Origin: Impatiens glandulifera
Taxonomy: Eukaryota > Streptophyta > Magnoliopsida > Ericales > Balsaminaceae
Reading direction: 5' to 3'
Assembly (NCBI RefSeq): GCF_907164915.1
Contig: NC_061866.1
Coordinates: forward strand, 41,790,320 to 41,854,319
Length of the DNA: 64,000 nucleotides
The notes beneath the pieces were generated by a model. It saw only the letters and a list, made by a program, of their open reading frames with translations. It ran no database searches and was not told the origin of the DNA. This document shows positions 21,661-36,654 of this stretch, piece after piece. The translations under genes were made by a program, and so were the position numbers. Position 1 is the stretch's first letter. The number at the start of each line of letters is the position of its first letter.

Positions 21661-24520
21661 TCCTAAAAACTATGGAAATACTAATAACTATTTATTTTCA
21701 TATATATATTCAAATTAACCACATCTCTCGACCTGACAATCCGGACACTTTAAAAATTAAGTATCATTTGAACTTATATTGTTTAAATGTCTCGCGTTCA
21801 ATTAATTGGTATTGAATTTAAAATATGAAGTCTTATTATATTAGCCTAGTTGGTTAAAAAGTGTTACTTGTTTTTGTTAGGTTGTAAGTTTGAAATATGA
21901 TTATTTTATTTTTAATGTATAGATTAAGTTTACGAGCGGGTCAACCCACAATCCGACCTAAGTATTCATTTACTTTCACAGATATATCCAAATTAACCAC
22001 AACTCTCGATCTAGCAATCCAATCACTTTAAAAATTAAGCATCATTATATATATATATTAGAAATTTTCAATTAATGGCTCTTTTCTAATTATTTTATGT
22101 ATTTTATTTTTGGTTTTTAACTTAGATATACACGTTAATAAAATGGAAACTTTTCAAAATTGAACTATTGAAGTTTTTAATTAGTGCTTGATGCAATTAA
22201 TATAATTCAAATGTAATTCAAATGAGATTACTATCACTTTTCTAATATTGGTAATATCTTCTACAATTACAAAGTTATTTTAAAAAAATTATTAATGTAA
22301 TCTTTAATGTATTTTTGGTTAGGATTTTATTTATGTAATCTTCCATGTGTATAGGTAATATCTTTGTTTATTTATGTAATCTTTAATTATTTTGGTTCGA
22401 TATTAAGTTTAATTGATATTTATATTCTCTGATTTTGTTGTGATCATTTCTCGAGTCAATGTTCGTCCCCTTCTTAACGCATAAGAAGAAATAATCGAAT
22501 CCGTTGTTATTTTTATTTTTTCAATAAAGATTAATATAATTGTTTTTTCACATAGAGACTTTTTTACATGTATTCTCAAATGATTTGTATGGTTTCTTAC
22601 CATTTTGGCGAACAAGATTTTTATTCTGCATTACTTAATAACACTAACACTTGATTAAAGATAATTTTAACTGTCGGTTTCGTATATTTAGTAGAGATCT
22701 TTTGGACACTATTTTAATGGCTGGTTCAACTTGCTCTACTTTAATATTCATTGTTTAAGAATTTAAATGAGTTTTTCTTTGGAGTGACACTCAACAAATT
22801 GCCTAAACGTTGAAATTTTTTATTTTGTAAATTCTTAGTATAATTTAATAGCTATATCGATCATCATGCATTGTTATTTTTTATTTTATAGATGTTATTT
22901 TATATTATTATTTATTAATTAATATATTTTTTTAGATGCTACTCCTAATTGAACTTATTGAGAATAATTTTTTATAAAAATATATTCATATTCAATAATT
23001 TAATTTTTATTTTAATTAAAAAACTAAACTATTAAAAAAATATCTCTTACTTTATTTAAAAAATATTATTTTGGAATTAATATTTTCTCTTCTATAACTA
23101 TATATTTATTTTCTTATAATAACTTAATACTTTTTATTATATATATATATAAACTAATATCAATTAAAATATATTTATACAAAATTATAAATATAAAAAA
23201 AATGATATTAAGTGATCTAATAATGAAAAAATTTCTAGTAAATGGAAAATTTCAGAAACTACAAAATTTATGTGATAGAATAATATTTTTTATGTGTGAT
23301 AGGGTAATGTTAAGCGAGTTTATTACAAAATATTATAAGAGGTTCGAATCTTGGCAATTACAAATTTTGAGAAATTATAAGATGCATATTGGATAAATAC
23401 AGAAATTTATATGTGGGGAATAATAGCATATATGTGACATTTAGAATGTCTTTTTCGGTTTATGCACAATATTTGAAATGAGGGTAGGAAGTTGAAAATG
23501 AATATAAATTAGGGATAATATATATTTTGCTTTTTAAATATAAAATTTATTTTTTTTGAAATATCTCTCCTACACTAATTTGTTTGATAAAACTCTTTGC
23601 ACATTCTATTTTGTTTAAAAAGAGTTAGTGTATAGAAATATTTCAAACAAAATATAATAAAAGAGATTTAAATTGAATACCGACAAATTATATATGTTTT
23701 TTAAAAGTGTTTATGCCAATGTTCATATTTTATTTAGGCAATGTTAATAAAATGATAAGTCATGTTTGCTTATATTTAATTATGTTAATTTGTTATCCTA
23801 TTTAAAGATATTATTTTTTTATTTTTTATTTGAATTCAATTTTAGGTTATAATATATAATACTTATTAATTTAAAGTATCAATTTTTTTTGACATAGTTT
23901 AAATTATTAACTTTAAATAATTTCGTATGATTTTATTTTAATTTTTAAAATATTTTCAATAGTCAAGAAATTATCAAGTTAGCTAATATACTAGAAAGAG
24001 TATATACTAATAAATAGAAAAACAAATATGAAAATCAAAATCTTGTGTGTAATTAATTTTTTTAATATTATTTGATGATTTATACATCAAGAAAGTATAT
24101 GAAATGTTGAATATATAAAGAATCAATTTTTAATTCGTGCTGAGTTTCCATGTATCTAATCCTTAAGTCTCTTGTGAAGGGTGTAATTTTGACTCATTAA
24201 TAATTGAGCTTAACTATTTATAATATCTTTTTGTAGTTACTATAATTTCATTATATATTTCAATATTTAAATTTTAAATAATTTAATTAGAATAATTCAG
24301 AACATAATTATATATTATTAAAAGTAAAATATGATGTCTAAATTTTGAAACATTTATTATTTTATTTTAATATTAAATTAATCATATAATTATTTAAATC
24401 CAATGGGTCATTCCCTATGCTGATTAAAACCTGACGCTATTCAATATATTTTTACTACTAGGCCTAGGGTTAGGGTAGGATTTAGAAAAATAAAAAAGAA
24501 TATATCACATAAAAAAAGAA
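21661..24520. other. Upstream and intergenic DNA of unit 1
   Basis: About 21700-22060 holds two reverse-oriented pieces of a dispersed repeat (landmarks ACTTTAAAAATTAAG and CAACCCACAATCCGAC) also found at 30740-31260. About 22075-22300 is the conserved subtilase upstream block. The remainder is AT-rich without a supported gene; a 68-codon open frame at 22409-22615 is duplicated in unit 2 but has no family resemblance I recognise. A short (AT)n tract at 23138-23152 is the counterpart of a much longer one in unit 2. Confidence 0.5.
23550..23655. repeat. Imperfect inverted repeat (possible small MITE or hairpin)
   Basis: Arms at about 23550-23579 and 23625-23655 read as imperfect reverse complements around GAAATAT and ACACTAA, with a 45-bp AT-rich loop. 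The same structure is kept in unit 2 at about 38565-38672. Confidence 0.5.
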
Positions 24521-25920
24521 ATTTGTGACGTATTTTTAATAAAAAAAATTATAACATTTTAAATGATATTAGTTATTTTTATATAAATTCAAACAAATAA
24601 ATATATAAAGAAAAATTTTAAACAAAATTAAATATATAAAGTCCAACTTCAAATAAAAATAAATGCAGAATGAACAATGTAAAACAAGATGATCATGATG
24701 AAGACATATTATCCATTTAATAAATTAGTATAGTCACTTTGTGAAAAATTAATCAAGTAAATTACCAAACATTGATACATTATATAATAATTTTTAAAAA
24801 ATTATTTTGAAATTAATAATCAAGATCACATATTTAAAAATATATTTAATAACTATTCTATTAAATTAACAAATATTATATGGTAAAAAATGATAATAAA
24901 ATAGATAAACAAATCACATATATAATTGAATAATTATAGTACATAAATAAATATTTTATCCCATTTTGAATAAATTTATAATATTAATTTATAATATTCT
25001 AATTAACCATTTAAAATTAACATACAAAAATAAATAAAAAATAAAAAAGAGAAAACATAATAGCAAAATGGACATTAAAAAATCTTACATCAAAATTTAT
25101 ATTTGTTCTATCGGACAGTTAATGTCAAAATTTAAAATTGATAAATATTTATTTTACCTCATTTTGAATGTATTTATCATTTTCTCGTCTCGAATCTCTT
25201 AATTGATCTTTTCAAATTATACATATTTCTCAATTTTTAATACAAATTAACGAGTTAATAACATTTTAAATGGTATTAGTTATTTTTGATGTAAATTCAA
25301 ACAAATAAATAAAAACTTAAAAATTTCAAACAAAAATAAATATATATAAAGTCCAATTTCAAATAAAAATAAATGTATAATGAACTATGTAAAACGAGCA
25401 TGTAGAAGACATATTATCCATTTATTAAATTAGTAGTCACCTTTGCGATTGCAAGAATTAATCAAATAAATTACCAAACATTGATACGTTATATAATAAT
25501 TTTAAAAATATCTTTTCGATTTAAAATTAGTAATCAAGATCACATGTTTAAAAAAAATATTTAATAACTATCCAATTAAATTAAAAATATTACATGGTAA
25601 AAACTGATAATAAAATAGAAAAACAAATTACAAAATCGAATAATTATAGTACATAAATAAATATTTTATCATATTTTGAATGAATTTATAATATTCTAAT
25701 TAACCATTCAAAATTAACCTGCAAAGTGATAAAAAAAAAAAACATTATAGCAAAATGGACATTAAAAGTAGTCACATTAAATTTATATTTGTTCTATAGG
25801 AGAAGTTAAAATATCAAAATTAAAAATTGGTGAACATTTATTTTCCCTCATTTTGAATGTGTTTATCATTTTTTTTCAAATCTCTTAATTGATCTTTTCA
25901 AATTATACACACCTCTCAAA
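24521..25920. repeat. Two tandem copies of an approximately 706-bp AT-rich repeat
   Basis: Copy 1 (about 24521-25240) and copy 2 (about 25241-25920) share landmarks in order: ACATTTTAAATGRTATTAG, AAGACATATTATCCATTTA, ATCAAGATCACA, AGCAAAATGGACATTAAA, CTTAATTGATCTTTTCAAA. A third copy lies at 27613-28260 beyond an inserted block. There is no coding sequence. The family could be LTRs or a satellite-like unit; the sequence alone does not settle which. Confidence 0.75.
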
Positions 25921-25978
25921 TTAATAGTAAAATAGTTATAAAATGACATATTAAAATATATATACTTAAAATTTTAGA

Positions 25979-26720
25979 TTTTTTTTTTAAAGGCAACGTA
26001 GCGTAATATAATATAAGCCATAAAAAGGCAAAGGAGTTACATGAGTTCAAAGGAAATCAGAGTAAAAAAACAAACTGAATGAGGAACAAAAAAAATATAG
26101 ATAAAAGATGAGAATTGAGAATTAAAGTATAATGAAATCAGTGGTTATGGTGACTTTCTCGTAAGCGGTGTTCTAGTTTTTACAGATTAACCAATTCTTC
26201 TTGCTTGTAGGATTACGTCTCCACGTTCAAATGAAGGAGTTGTCATCGGTGACAATATTGTTCCAGACTGTATCCACACAGTTGCGGACACCTGAGAAGG
26301 ATCTAGCGTTTCTCTCCATCCAAATGTGATAAACAATGTTGGCGAAAAAATACTTGAAGGTATTAGAGCTGAATTCGTTGCCCTTGGTCTTTATGATGGC
26401 GAGGTCCTTGATGTTAGTCCATTTGTTTGGGAAGATGAGGAGGCTCATTGATGCGGAGAATCTACGCCAAAGCAAGGAGGCAAAAGGGCAGTTCCCAAGG
26501 AGGTGTTAAATGGACTCCTTATTTCCCAAGCAAAGAAAGCAATTAGGATCCGGGATGCTCATGTACTTCTTTATCCGATCACGGGCATTGAGTCTCTCAC
26601 GAAAGGCGATCCATAAAATGAATTGGTGTCTAGGGATCACTTTGGTAGACCACACTAAGTGGGACCATGGGACAACGTTCCCATGATCACAACACAAACC
26701 CATGCAGACCCTGAGTTGAA
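25979..26720 (-). pseudogene. LINE relic: 3' end with reverse-transcriptase zinc-binding region (unit 1)
   Basis: Plus-strand T-run at 25979-25988 marks the poly(A) end of a minus-strand LINE. Translation from 26703 to 26227 gives WSTKVIPRHQFILWIAF, RLNARDRIKKYM, CFLCLGNKES, then a TAA, then HLLGNCPFASLLWRRF and IVYHIWMERNARSF. This is the C-terminal zinc-binding region of plant LINE ORF2 with one in-frame stop between its cysteine and histidine parts. The RT domain itself is absent (5' truncation). Copy in unit 2: 40990-41735. Confidence 0.75.
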
Positions 26721-26783
26721 CCTACCATTGTTCTCGACACTTCAAACATGAGAATCCTCATTATTATTCAGATGATAGGATGA

Positions 26784-27032
26784 AAGTGCTTCAAGGATTC
26801 TCGCACCTTCTGGAATAGTCCTCAGAAGGCTGTTCTAATCGCCGATTTTGACTTTTTGAACTGTGGCCAATTGAAATTCTCACCTGATTTGAGTGATGCA
26901 GAATACACTGTTATGAAGGATTGGTCTGTTTTCGAACCAGGGGTCATTCAAGAACAGAGTGTCATTACCATTTCCAATTTGAATGTTGATCATCTTGCTC
27001 GCGCTGTCTTTAAGTTTCAAAAAAAAATTTAA
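26784..27032 (+). pseudogene. Gene-like open fragment of unknown origin
   Basis: An open stretch of 82 codons with normal amino-acid composition in an otherwise AT-rich region. It includes TFWNSPQKAVLIADFDF, GQLKFSPDLSDAEYTV and FEPGVIQEQSVITISN. It has no start codon, a stop just upstream (26781), and ends in a poly(A)-like AAAAAAAA then TAA. I do not recognise the parent gene. The unit-2 copy (41800-42048) keeps the frame, but three of its four substitutions change amino acids, which fits a non-selected captured gene piece. Confidence 0.4.
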
Positions 27033-27221
27033 GGGACCACGCCATATCCATTCCGAAAATTTAAGAACTTTATCCTACATATCTTATTCTTCAAAGATTT
27101 CATTATTAACGACATTCAAATCACTATTATTTTATTCTCAAATTCCGCATTTCCCTAAATACACCATGTTTCATTATATCTTATCCTTCAAAGACTCTAT
27201 TATCGCGTTCAAACCACTATA

Positions 27222-27460
27222 TTCTTTCATTTTCAAATTTGCTCCACCATTCCATCACTCTGAAATTCACATATTTTATCAATATATTTTCTTTCAAGAA
27301 ATTCATCTATTAACGCATTCGAACCATCATTCTTTCATTCTCAAATTTGCACCACCATTCCATCACTCTGAAATTCACATATTTTATCAATATATTTTCT
27401 TTCAAGAAATTCATTTATTAACGCGTTCGAACCATCATTCTTTCATTCTCAAATCCTACC
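27222..27460. repeat. 108-bp tandem repeat, about 2.2 copies
   Basis: The unit beginning near GCTCCACCATTCCATCAC at 27241 recurs at 27349, exactly 108 bp on, and a decayed third start follows at about 27450. Because 108 is divisible by three, it creates an apparent repeating open frame at 26983-27528. I treat that frame as a by-product. Copy in unit 2: 42239-42475. Confidence 0.85.
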
Positions 27461-27612
27461 CACCATGGCATCATTCCCTCAATCCCTTTAATTCAAATCT
27501 GCGAGCGAAAAAAATCAGACGGCATTAATGCTTTTCTTACTGGTGGCCCATATTAGGATTTAATAAATAAAAAATGAATATATCTAATATAAAGGAATTT
27601 GTGCATATTTTC

Positions 27613-28260
27613 AATACAAACTTACAAACTAACGAGTTTAACATTTTAAATGGTATTAATTATTATTTTTATGTAAATTCAAATAAATAAATATGTATGA
27701 AGAGAAATTTCAAACAAAAATAAATATATAAAGTTCAATTTCAAAGAAAAATAAATGTATAATGAACAATGTAAAACAAGATGATGTATGAAGACATATT
27801 ATTCATTTATTAAATTAGCCTAGTCACCTTGTGAGGGCAAAAATTAATTAAATAAATTATCAAATATTAATACGTTATATAATAATTTAAAAAATATATT
27901 TTCGATTTAAAATTAATAATCAAGATCACATGTTTCGAATTTATTTTTAATAACAATTAAATTAAATTATATTATATGATAAAATTTGATAATAAAATAG
28001 AAAAGCAAATCACATAATTGAATAATTATAGCATTATTCATAGTATATAAATAAATATTTTATTTCATTATGGATGAATTTATAATATTAATTTTCTAAT
28101 ATTCTAATTAACCTACAAAAATAATAACAAAAGAAAGAGAAAACATAATAGCAAAATAGACATTAAAAATAGTCACATTAAATTTATATTTCTTGGATCA
28201 GACAAGTGTCAAAATTTAAAATTGGACTTTTATTTTACCTTATTTGCAAATACATTTGCA
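27613..28260. repeat. Third copy of the approximately 706-bp repeat
   Basis: Collinear with 24521-25240 and 25241-25920, same orientation, somewhat more diverged. The LINE relic, gene-like fragment and 108-bp repeats lie between copies 2 and 3. Confidence 0.7.
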
Positions 28261-29194
28261 CTACCATTCTTTAAATATCAAATTTGCATCAGTTGAAATT
28301 CGAACCATGAGTTTGAAATGTTAATTATTTAACATTAAATTATTTGTAATTATTGAATTTATTTTATAATTTTATGTATATATATTTAATCATTTTATTA
28401 AATAAAAAATAAAAATATAATGAATAAAAAATTAATTATATGAATAATAGATATATAGAAAGAATATATAAAAATTAGAAATTTGTAATAAATTATTTAG
28501 ATAATTAGTTTAAAATAGTTTTAAAATTTTATATATAATTATATATTATAAAATAATGATTACAAATAGTATTATATATATATATATATAATTTATTTAA
28601 AAAGTTAAATTAAGAATAATAGTTAAAATAATGGTATATCTAATAAATATAGAGATAAGTAAAAAGTATTTTAATCTAAATTAAAAAATATTAAAGATTA
28701 AATTAATAAATATGGAGAGAGAAAAATATGTTAACACAAATTAAAGACAAATAATTAAATCAGATTATTTAAAAACAAAAATTAAAAAAATAGTTAAAAT
28801 AATGGCATTTCAAATAAATATGTAGATACTTAAAAAATATTTTAATTTAAATTAAAAATTATTAAAAATTAATTTAATAAATATGGAAAAATAAAAATAT
28901 GTTAATACAAATGAGAGACTAATAATTAAATCAGGTTAATTTATTTTTATTTAATTATATTACGAATTATTTTTTAATTAGATGGTTATATATATAATTA
29001 TTTATTGATTGAAAAAATAAAAATATATAATTATACAAAATTATACAAAACTTTTGTTATTCTATTATTAATTAAGTTTCATAATTAATTATTCATTTAT
29101 TATATATATACCCATTAATTTAGGATCGGATTTAAATTTAAAACATGATTTATTTAAAAAAAATTCAAATCACTTCTAATCTTGCAAATCTAGG

Positions 29195-29231
<37 letters not shown>
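28261..29231. other. Very AT-rich spacer, ends in an (AT)n tract
   Basis: No gene. It contains two related stretches of about 180 bp (28605-28780 and 28790-28950, both with GTTAAAATAATGG and AGATTAAATTAATAAATATGG-like landmarks), i.e. a degenerate tandem repeat, and an (AT)n tract at about 29198-29231. Confidence 0.5.
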
Positions 29232-29239
<8 letters not shown>

Positions 29240-29500
29240 TTGACATTTTCAAGTAATGACTTCTTTGGTAATTTAATTATTTTATCTATTTCTTTTTTTG
29301 GTTTTTAACTTAGACTGCACGTTAATAAAATGGGAATGTTTTCAAAGTTGAACTATTCAACTTTGTAATTAGTGCTTAATCTAATTCAAATGAGATTATT
29401 ATTACTTTTGTAATATTGTGCATATCTTCTACAATTACAAAGTTATTTCAGAAAAAGATTATTTAATTTATGTAATCTAAGGTTACCTACAAAATAATAA
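29232..29500 (-). repeat. Orphan subtilase upstream block
   Basis: Matches the region upstream of copy A (7817-8085) and copy B (22075-22300) in the same orientation, but no gene body adjoins it on the expected (left) side. It is the remnant of a lost array member whose gene was deleted. It now abuts the exon-6 side of the next relic. Confidence 0.65.
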
Positions 29501-29545
29501 CTAAGTATACATTTGTAGAGGAAAAAAATAAAATAGGCATACATG

Positions 29546-30570
29546 ATAATAAGTAATTTATATTTGGCACATCACCAGCATTCACCAAAGTGGAGAAATT
29601 ATTCTGATCAAATGCATTCAATGAAGATCCCTGCGTTCGAGAGATGAATAAATATTAGTGAAATCAATAATAATAAATAAATAAAAATCTTGTATCCATG
29701 TTGTTCCTAAGTAAACAATAAGAAATGATAATGAAATACTCTATCACAAAAGTCTGTATATTACATAAATACAATTTTAATAGTACATGATCTTATTATT
29801 ATCTCAATGCAGGAAAATAATTGGAGGAAGGTACTAAAAAACAAATGGCATTTTCTCCGAAAATTATATCAAGTCTCCGTAATACCCAACTTCAAATAGT
29901 TCATGATCTTTCATTCAGTCGAGCTTGCTGCAAACGGTAAGAGCCGATGGAGAATTATTCGCAACAATTTCATGTCAAGGACCATCATTTTGGGCACCAT
30001 ATACTGTAATAATTCCTTTTCTCATTGCTTGAAACTACCAACAATTATTGAATCCTTCATATAGTTTTCATTATAACGTTTTCCCAAATAAATTGATATT
30101 ATATCAACCCTATCGTTGATGGCATCCTCGAATGCGTGAATGATGTCGGTGTCATAAGCACCATCGAACCAAATTACTTTATATGCAGCAATCCTCAAAG
30201 GAGCTCCTCCTCGTGTTGTACCTTCTCCATGACCATAAAAGTTTGTCGAACTCACAAAATTTCCGACAATGATTGAAGTTACACGAGCTTCATGTCCAAG
30301 GGTATCTCTTGGAGACTTGATATCAGTTTAGGAGAGAATGCCATTTGATTTTAAGTACCATCCTCCAATTATTTCCCTGAATTGATATAATAATAAGATC
30401 ATGTACTATGAAAATTGAATTATTGATCCAAATATCTTTAGGATTTAATATGTTAAAATGTTATTATGAGATAATATAAGACTTTTTAAATTTGTTTGAG
30501 TAGTTTGTTTGATCATTAATATGTTATTATTTTTTAATATAATAGAAATAATTCAAATAAAAAAATCCTA
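29546..30570 (-). pseudogene. Subtilase relic: exons 6 and 5 with an internal inverted insertion
   Basis: Exon 6 remnant at about 29560-29633 and exon 5 remnant at about 29880-30385, in normal order for a minus-strand copy, followed by intron 4 up to the exon-4 boundary. Exon 5 has frameshifts, a changed oxyanion region and an in-frame stop near 30329. At about 29785-29878 a roughly 95-bp piece of the same gene (the intron 4/exon 5 junction) is inserted in plus orientation, making an inverted repeat with about 30310-30410. Unit 2 lacks this relic because of a 2-kb deletion. Confidence 0.85.
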
Positions 30571-30739
30571 ATTGTTTGATTTAATAATAAAGAGGAATAA
30601 ATTTTAGTTACAATTTAGTTTTGAATTTCTAAATTAATGCAATATAAAAGTTATAATTAGACGTTAATTTGATTTTACAAATAAGAAAGTTAATAATACC
30701 TTAATTGTCTGTATTTTGTGTAGCTTATTTATAAAGTAT

Positions 30740-31260
30740 CTATATATATATATAGTGATGCTTAATTTGAAAGTGTTCGGATTTCCAGGTTGAGAGATGT
30801 GGTTAATTTGGATATATATGTAAGAGTAAATAGATACTTGGGTCTGATTGCGGATTGACCCACCCATAAACTTAAAACGGTCAAAAATTAAAATAAAAAA
30901 TGTTTTATGTATGTTTTAAACTTGCAACCTAACAAAACAAGTACAACCCTTTAACCAACTAGGCTAATAAGACGTTATATTTTAAATTCAACACCAAATT
31001 TGATGAACGCATTACATTCTTAATAATATAAGTTCAACTTTTTAACTAACTAATCTATATATATAATGATTCTTAATTTTATAGTGTCTGAATTGTCGGT
31101 CGGTCAAGAGTTGTTAATTTAAATATGTATGTGAGAGTAATGGATACTTGAGTCGGATTGTGGGTTGACCTGCCATAAACTTAAAACGGTTAAAATTAAA
31201 ATTAAAAATGCTATATGTATGTTTCAAACTTGTAACCTAATAAAACAAGTACAACCCTTT
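30740..31260. repeat. Two copies of a dispersed repeat
   Basis: Two direct copies (about 30755-30980 and 31075-31260) share landmarks: ATGCTTAATTT-like start, GGATTG-GGTTGACC, AAACTTAAAACGGT, AACCTAA-AAAACAAGTACAACCC. Reverse-oriented relatives sit at about 21700-22060 upstream of copy B and 36700-37040 upstream of copy C. Noncoding. Confidence 0.65.
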
Positions 31261-31621
31261 AACCAAGTATGATTGAGATGTGATTTGTCGAGGGATAATA
31301 GCCGGTAAAAATTGAAAACGGTTAAAAAATATGAATCAAATATTTGATTGACCAAAGTGTGAGTTCATAATGCTAAATATAAAAAAATATTATTCAAATA
31401 TTTAATTGACCAAAGAGAAAGTATAAGGTCACGAAATTAGAGGTTCATTAGGAAAAAATATGTTATGAGATATTTGAGAACATGTATTGTTTTAGCTAAG
31501 TGAATGGAATGAGAGTTTCTATTTATTATTTCAATATATTATTTGTGATTTATTAAGAATTTTAAACATTGATTACATATTATTTTAATTTTTTTATTAA
31601 ATTTATTTTGTTTATATTTTT

Positions 31622-31652
31622 ATCCGTGTGAATCGCACATGGATCTTTCTAG
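31622..31652 (+). mobile_element. Candidate Helitron 3' terminus (unit 1)
   Basis: A hairpin with ATCC-GTGTG against CGCAC-TGGAT stems (31622-31644) is followed four bases later by CTAG and then T. That matches the hairpin-CTRR-T layout of Helitron 3' ends. The TC-type 5' end is not identified, so this is a candidate only. Duplicated at 44588-44618. Confidence 0.35.
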
Positions 31653-31703
31653 TGTTGTTAGTAAATAAATTTGTTAGTTTTGCAATCTTTTAATTCTAAC
31701 AAG

Positions 31704-32313
31704 TGGTATTAAAATCCAAAGAATCTCAAACACGAATGAATCAAGTTATGAGCTTGAAGTGAGGAATTGAGCCTTAAGCTTGTTTGACCGGATCTGTGAG
31801 ATAAAAGAAAATAAGAAAATAATAGTGGATGAAAGAGTTGAGGTCACTACAATGAGAATCTCTAGTTTTAACGGTCTCTGTAACGATCACTGGAGCGAGT
31901 TAATTGAAAACATACTTCGCTCCAAGGATCGGTGAGATTTAGTAGAAACAGGATTTGAGGCGCTCAGTGATCCAGCAACTAGTGGATCTAGAATTAAATT
32001 TAACGAGATGAATATGAAAAACTGTAAGGTGAAAAACTATTTGTATCAAGCATTCAATTGAGTAACGTTCGAATAAATATTGAATAAAACTATCTCCAAA
32101 ATCATATGAGACTCTTTAAAGAGCAACTATGGAGATAATCAGAAGGTAAAAAGGTCACTTCTGAATACTCTACGTAGAGAATTCTAAATACTTTAGATGA
32201 AAAATAAAAAGACGATAAATGACTATTTTGCTAGAATTGTAGTAGTAACCAATAAGATAAGAAGTAATGGTGAAATGTGGGAGACTCTACTTTAGTTGAA
32301 ATGATCCTAAGAT
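31704..32313 (+). pseudogene. Old copia element: primer site and gag relic (unit 1)
   Basis: Starts with a decayed tRNA-Met primer site (TGGTATTAAAATCC, 31704-31717) after an LTR-like TCTAACA end. Plus-strand translation from about 31850 gives copia gag (UBN2-type) features: MRISSFNG, DHWSELIENILRSKDRW, CKVKNYLYQAFN, KRSLLNTLRREF and INDYFARIVVVTNKIRSNGE, interrupted by several stops. Nothing of pol follows. Its unit-2 copy was the target of the young copia insertion. Confidence 0.75.
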
Positions 32314-32318
32314 GGTAC
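32314..32318. other. Empty target site of the young copia element
   Basis: GGTAC here is the uninterrupted counterpart of the GGTAC duplications flanking the element in unit 2 (45280-45284 and 56220-56224). It fixes the element's exact boundaries. Confidence 0.95.
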
Positions 32319-32618
32319 ATACATATCAAATGTATCTTCACCAATGGTGGAGATACCTAACCTAGGTATATAGGGAGTGAATAGAGAGTGGTTGAAGAAA
32401 AATGATTTTTTTCTTCCTAACACCTGCCTTCATCTTGATTTGTCTCCCTCTCTTTGTCTTGTTCTTGTCTTTGGAATTTACAATCTCACAGATTACATAG
32501 ATTCTCGAGAACATCATCAACATGAAAAATGGTACATACATATGGAATGTATCTTCATAAATTGTGAAAATACATAATCATATGTATCTAGAGAGTGAAG
32601 AGAAAGTAGTTGAAGAAA
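32319..32618. repeat. Diverged direct repeat up to the duplication junction
   Basis: Two related segments start with GTACATACATAT at about 32315 and 32532 and share TGTATCTTCA and GTGAA-AGAGAGTGGTTGAAGAAA-like ends. The junction of the segmental duplication lies at the end of the second segment. The counterpart in unit 2 is 56220-56511. Confidence 0.6.
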
Positions 32619-32770
32619 GTCTGCTCGGAAACACTCTATTGTGAATGTAAGTAGATCTTAACGATCCCACATTGGTAACTCTTCTACTCATGGAGACATT
32701 AAATGAGTATTTGGCTGATCAATTGGGATGGAAAACGTAGGTATGTTAAGATTTAAAGAAGTTTTTTTTT
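32619..32770 (-). pseudogene. Duplicated half of the broken subtilase last exon
   Basis: Nearly identical to 17329-17480 and joined directly to unrelated sequence at 32618. It is a by-product of the tandem duplication and cannot be expressed as a protease. Confidence 0.85.
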
Positions 32771-32963
32771 CAACAATATTTGGGACACTAACACACCACA
32801 AACATAGACTGATCACTCAAAATACAAATTCTAAAAAAAAAAACATTATTCAAGAACTCTTCAATGTAAAAAAATCACATATGTTATATAATTTATTTTT
32901 TCTTCATATTTCCTTTATTTTTATTTCATAAAACATATGTTTACCATGATTCACAATCTCATA

Positions 32964-36588
<3,625 letters not shown>

Positions 36589-36645
36589 ATCTTATGTGAT
36601 TTCCTTGCCTTACTAAGTTGTAAGATTCGTTCTTATTGGGAGACC

Positions 36646-36654
36646 CTTTATATA
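36646..36654 (-). promoter_or_regulatory. TATA box of subtilase C
   Basis: TATATAAAG on the minus strand, 58 bases upstream of the start codon, identical in setting to copy B. Confidence 0.72.

Noticed and set aside
22409..22615. 68-codon minus-strand frame duplicated in both units (also 37392-37598)
   Set aside because: Conserved only because the segment was duplicated. Lys/Ile-rich, no recognisable family and no promoter context.
24462..24482. Telomere-like GGGTTAGGG run (also 39481-39502)
   Set aside because: Only about two imperfect units in a noncoding repeat. Far too short to indicate a telomere or interstitial array.
27222..27460. CRISPR-like regular direct repeats
   Set aside because: Units are 108 bp, contiguous and without unique spacers, in a plant nuclear context. 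It is a minisatellite.
26983..27528. 181-codon open frame with repeating HSFILKFAPPFHH peptide (also 41999-42544)
   Set aside because: Produced by a 108-bp tandem repeat whose length is divisible by three. Composition is that of AT-rich repeat DNA.
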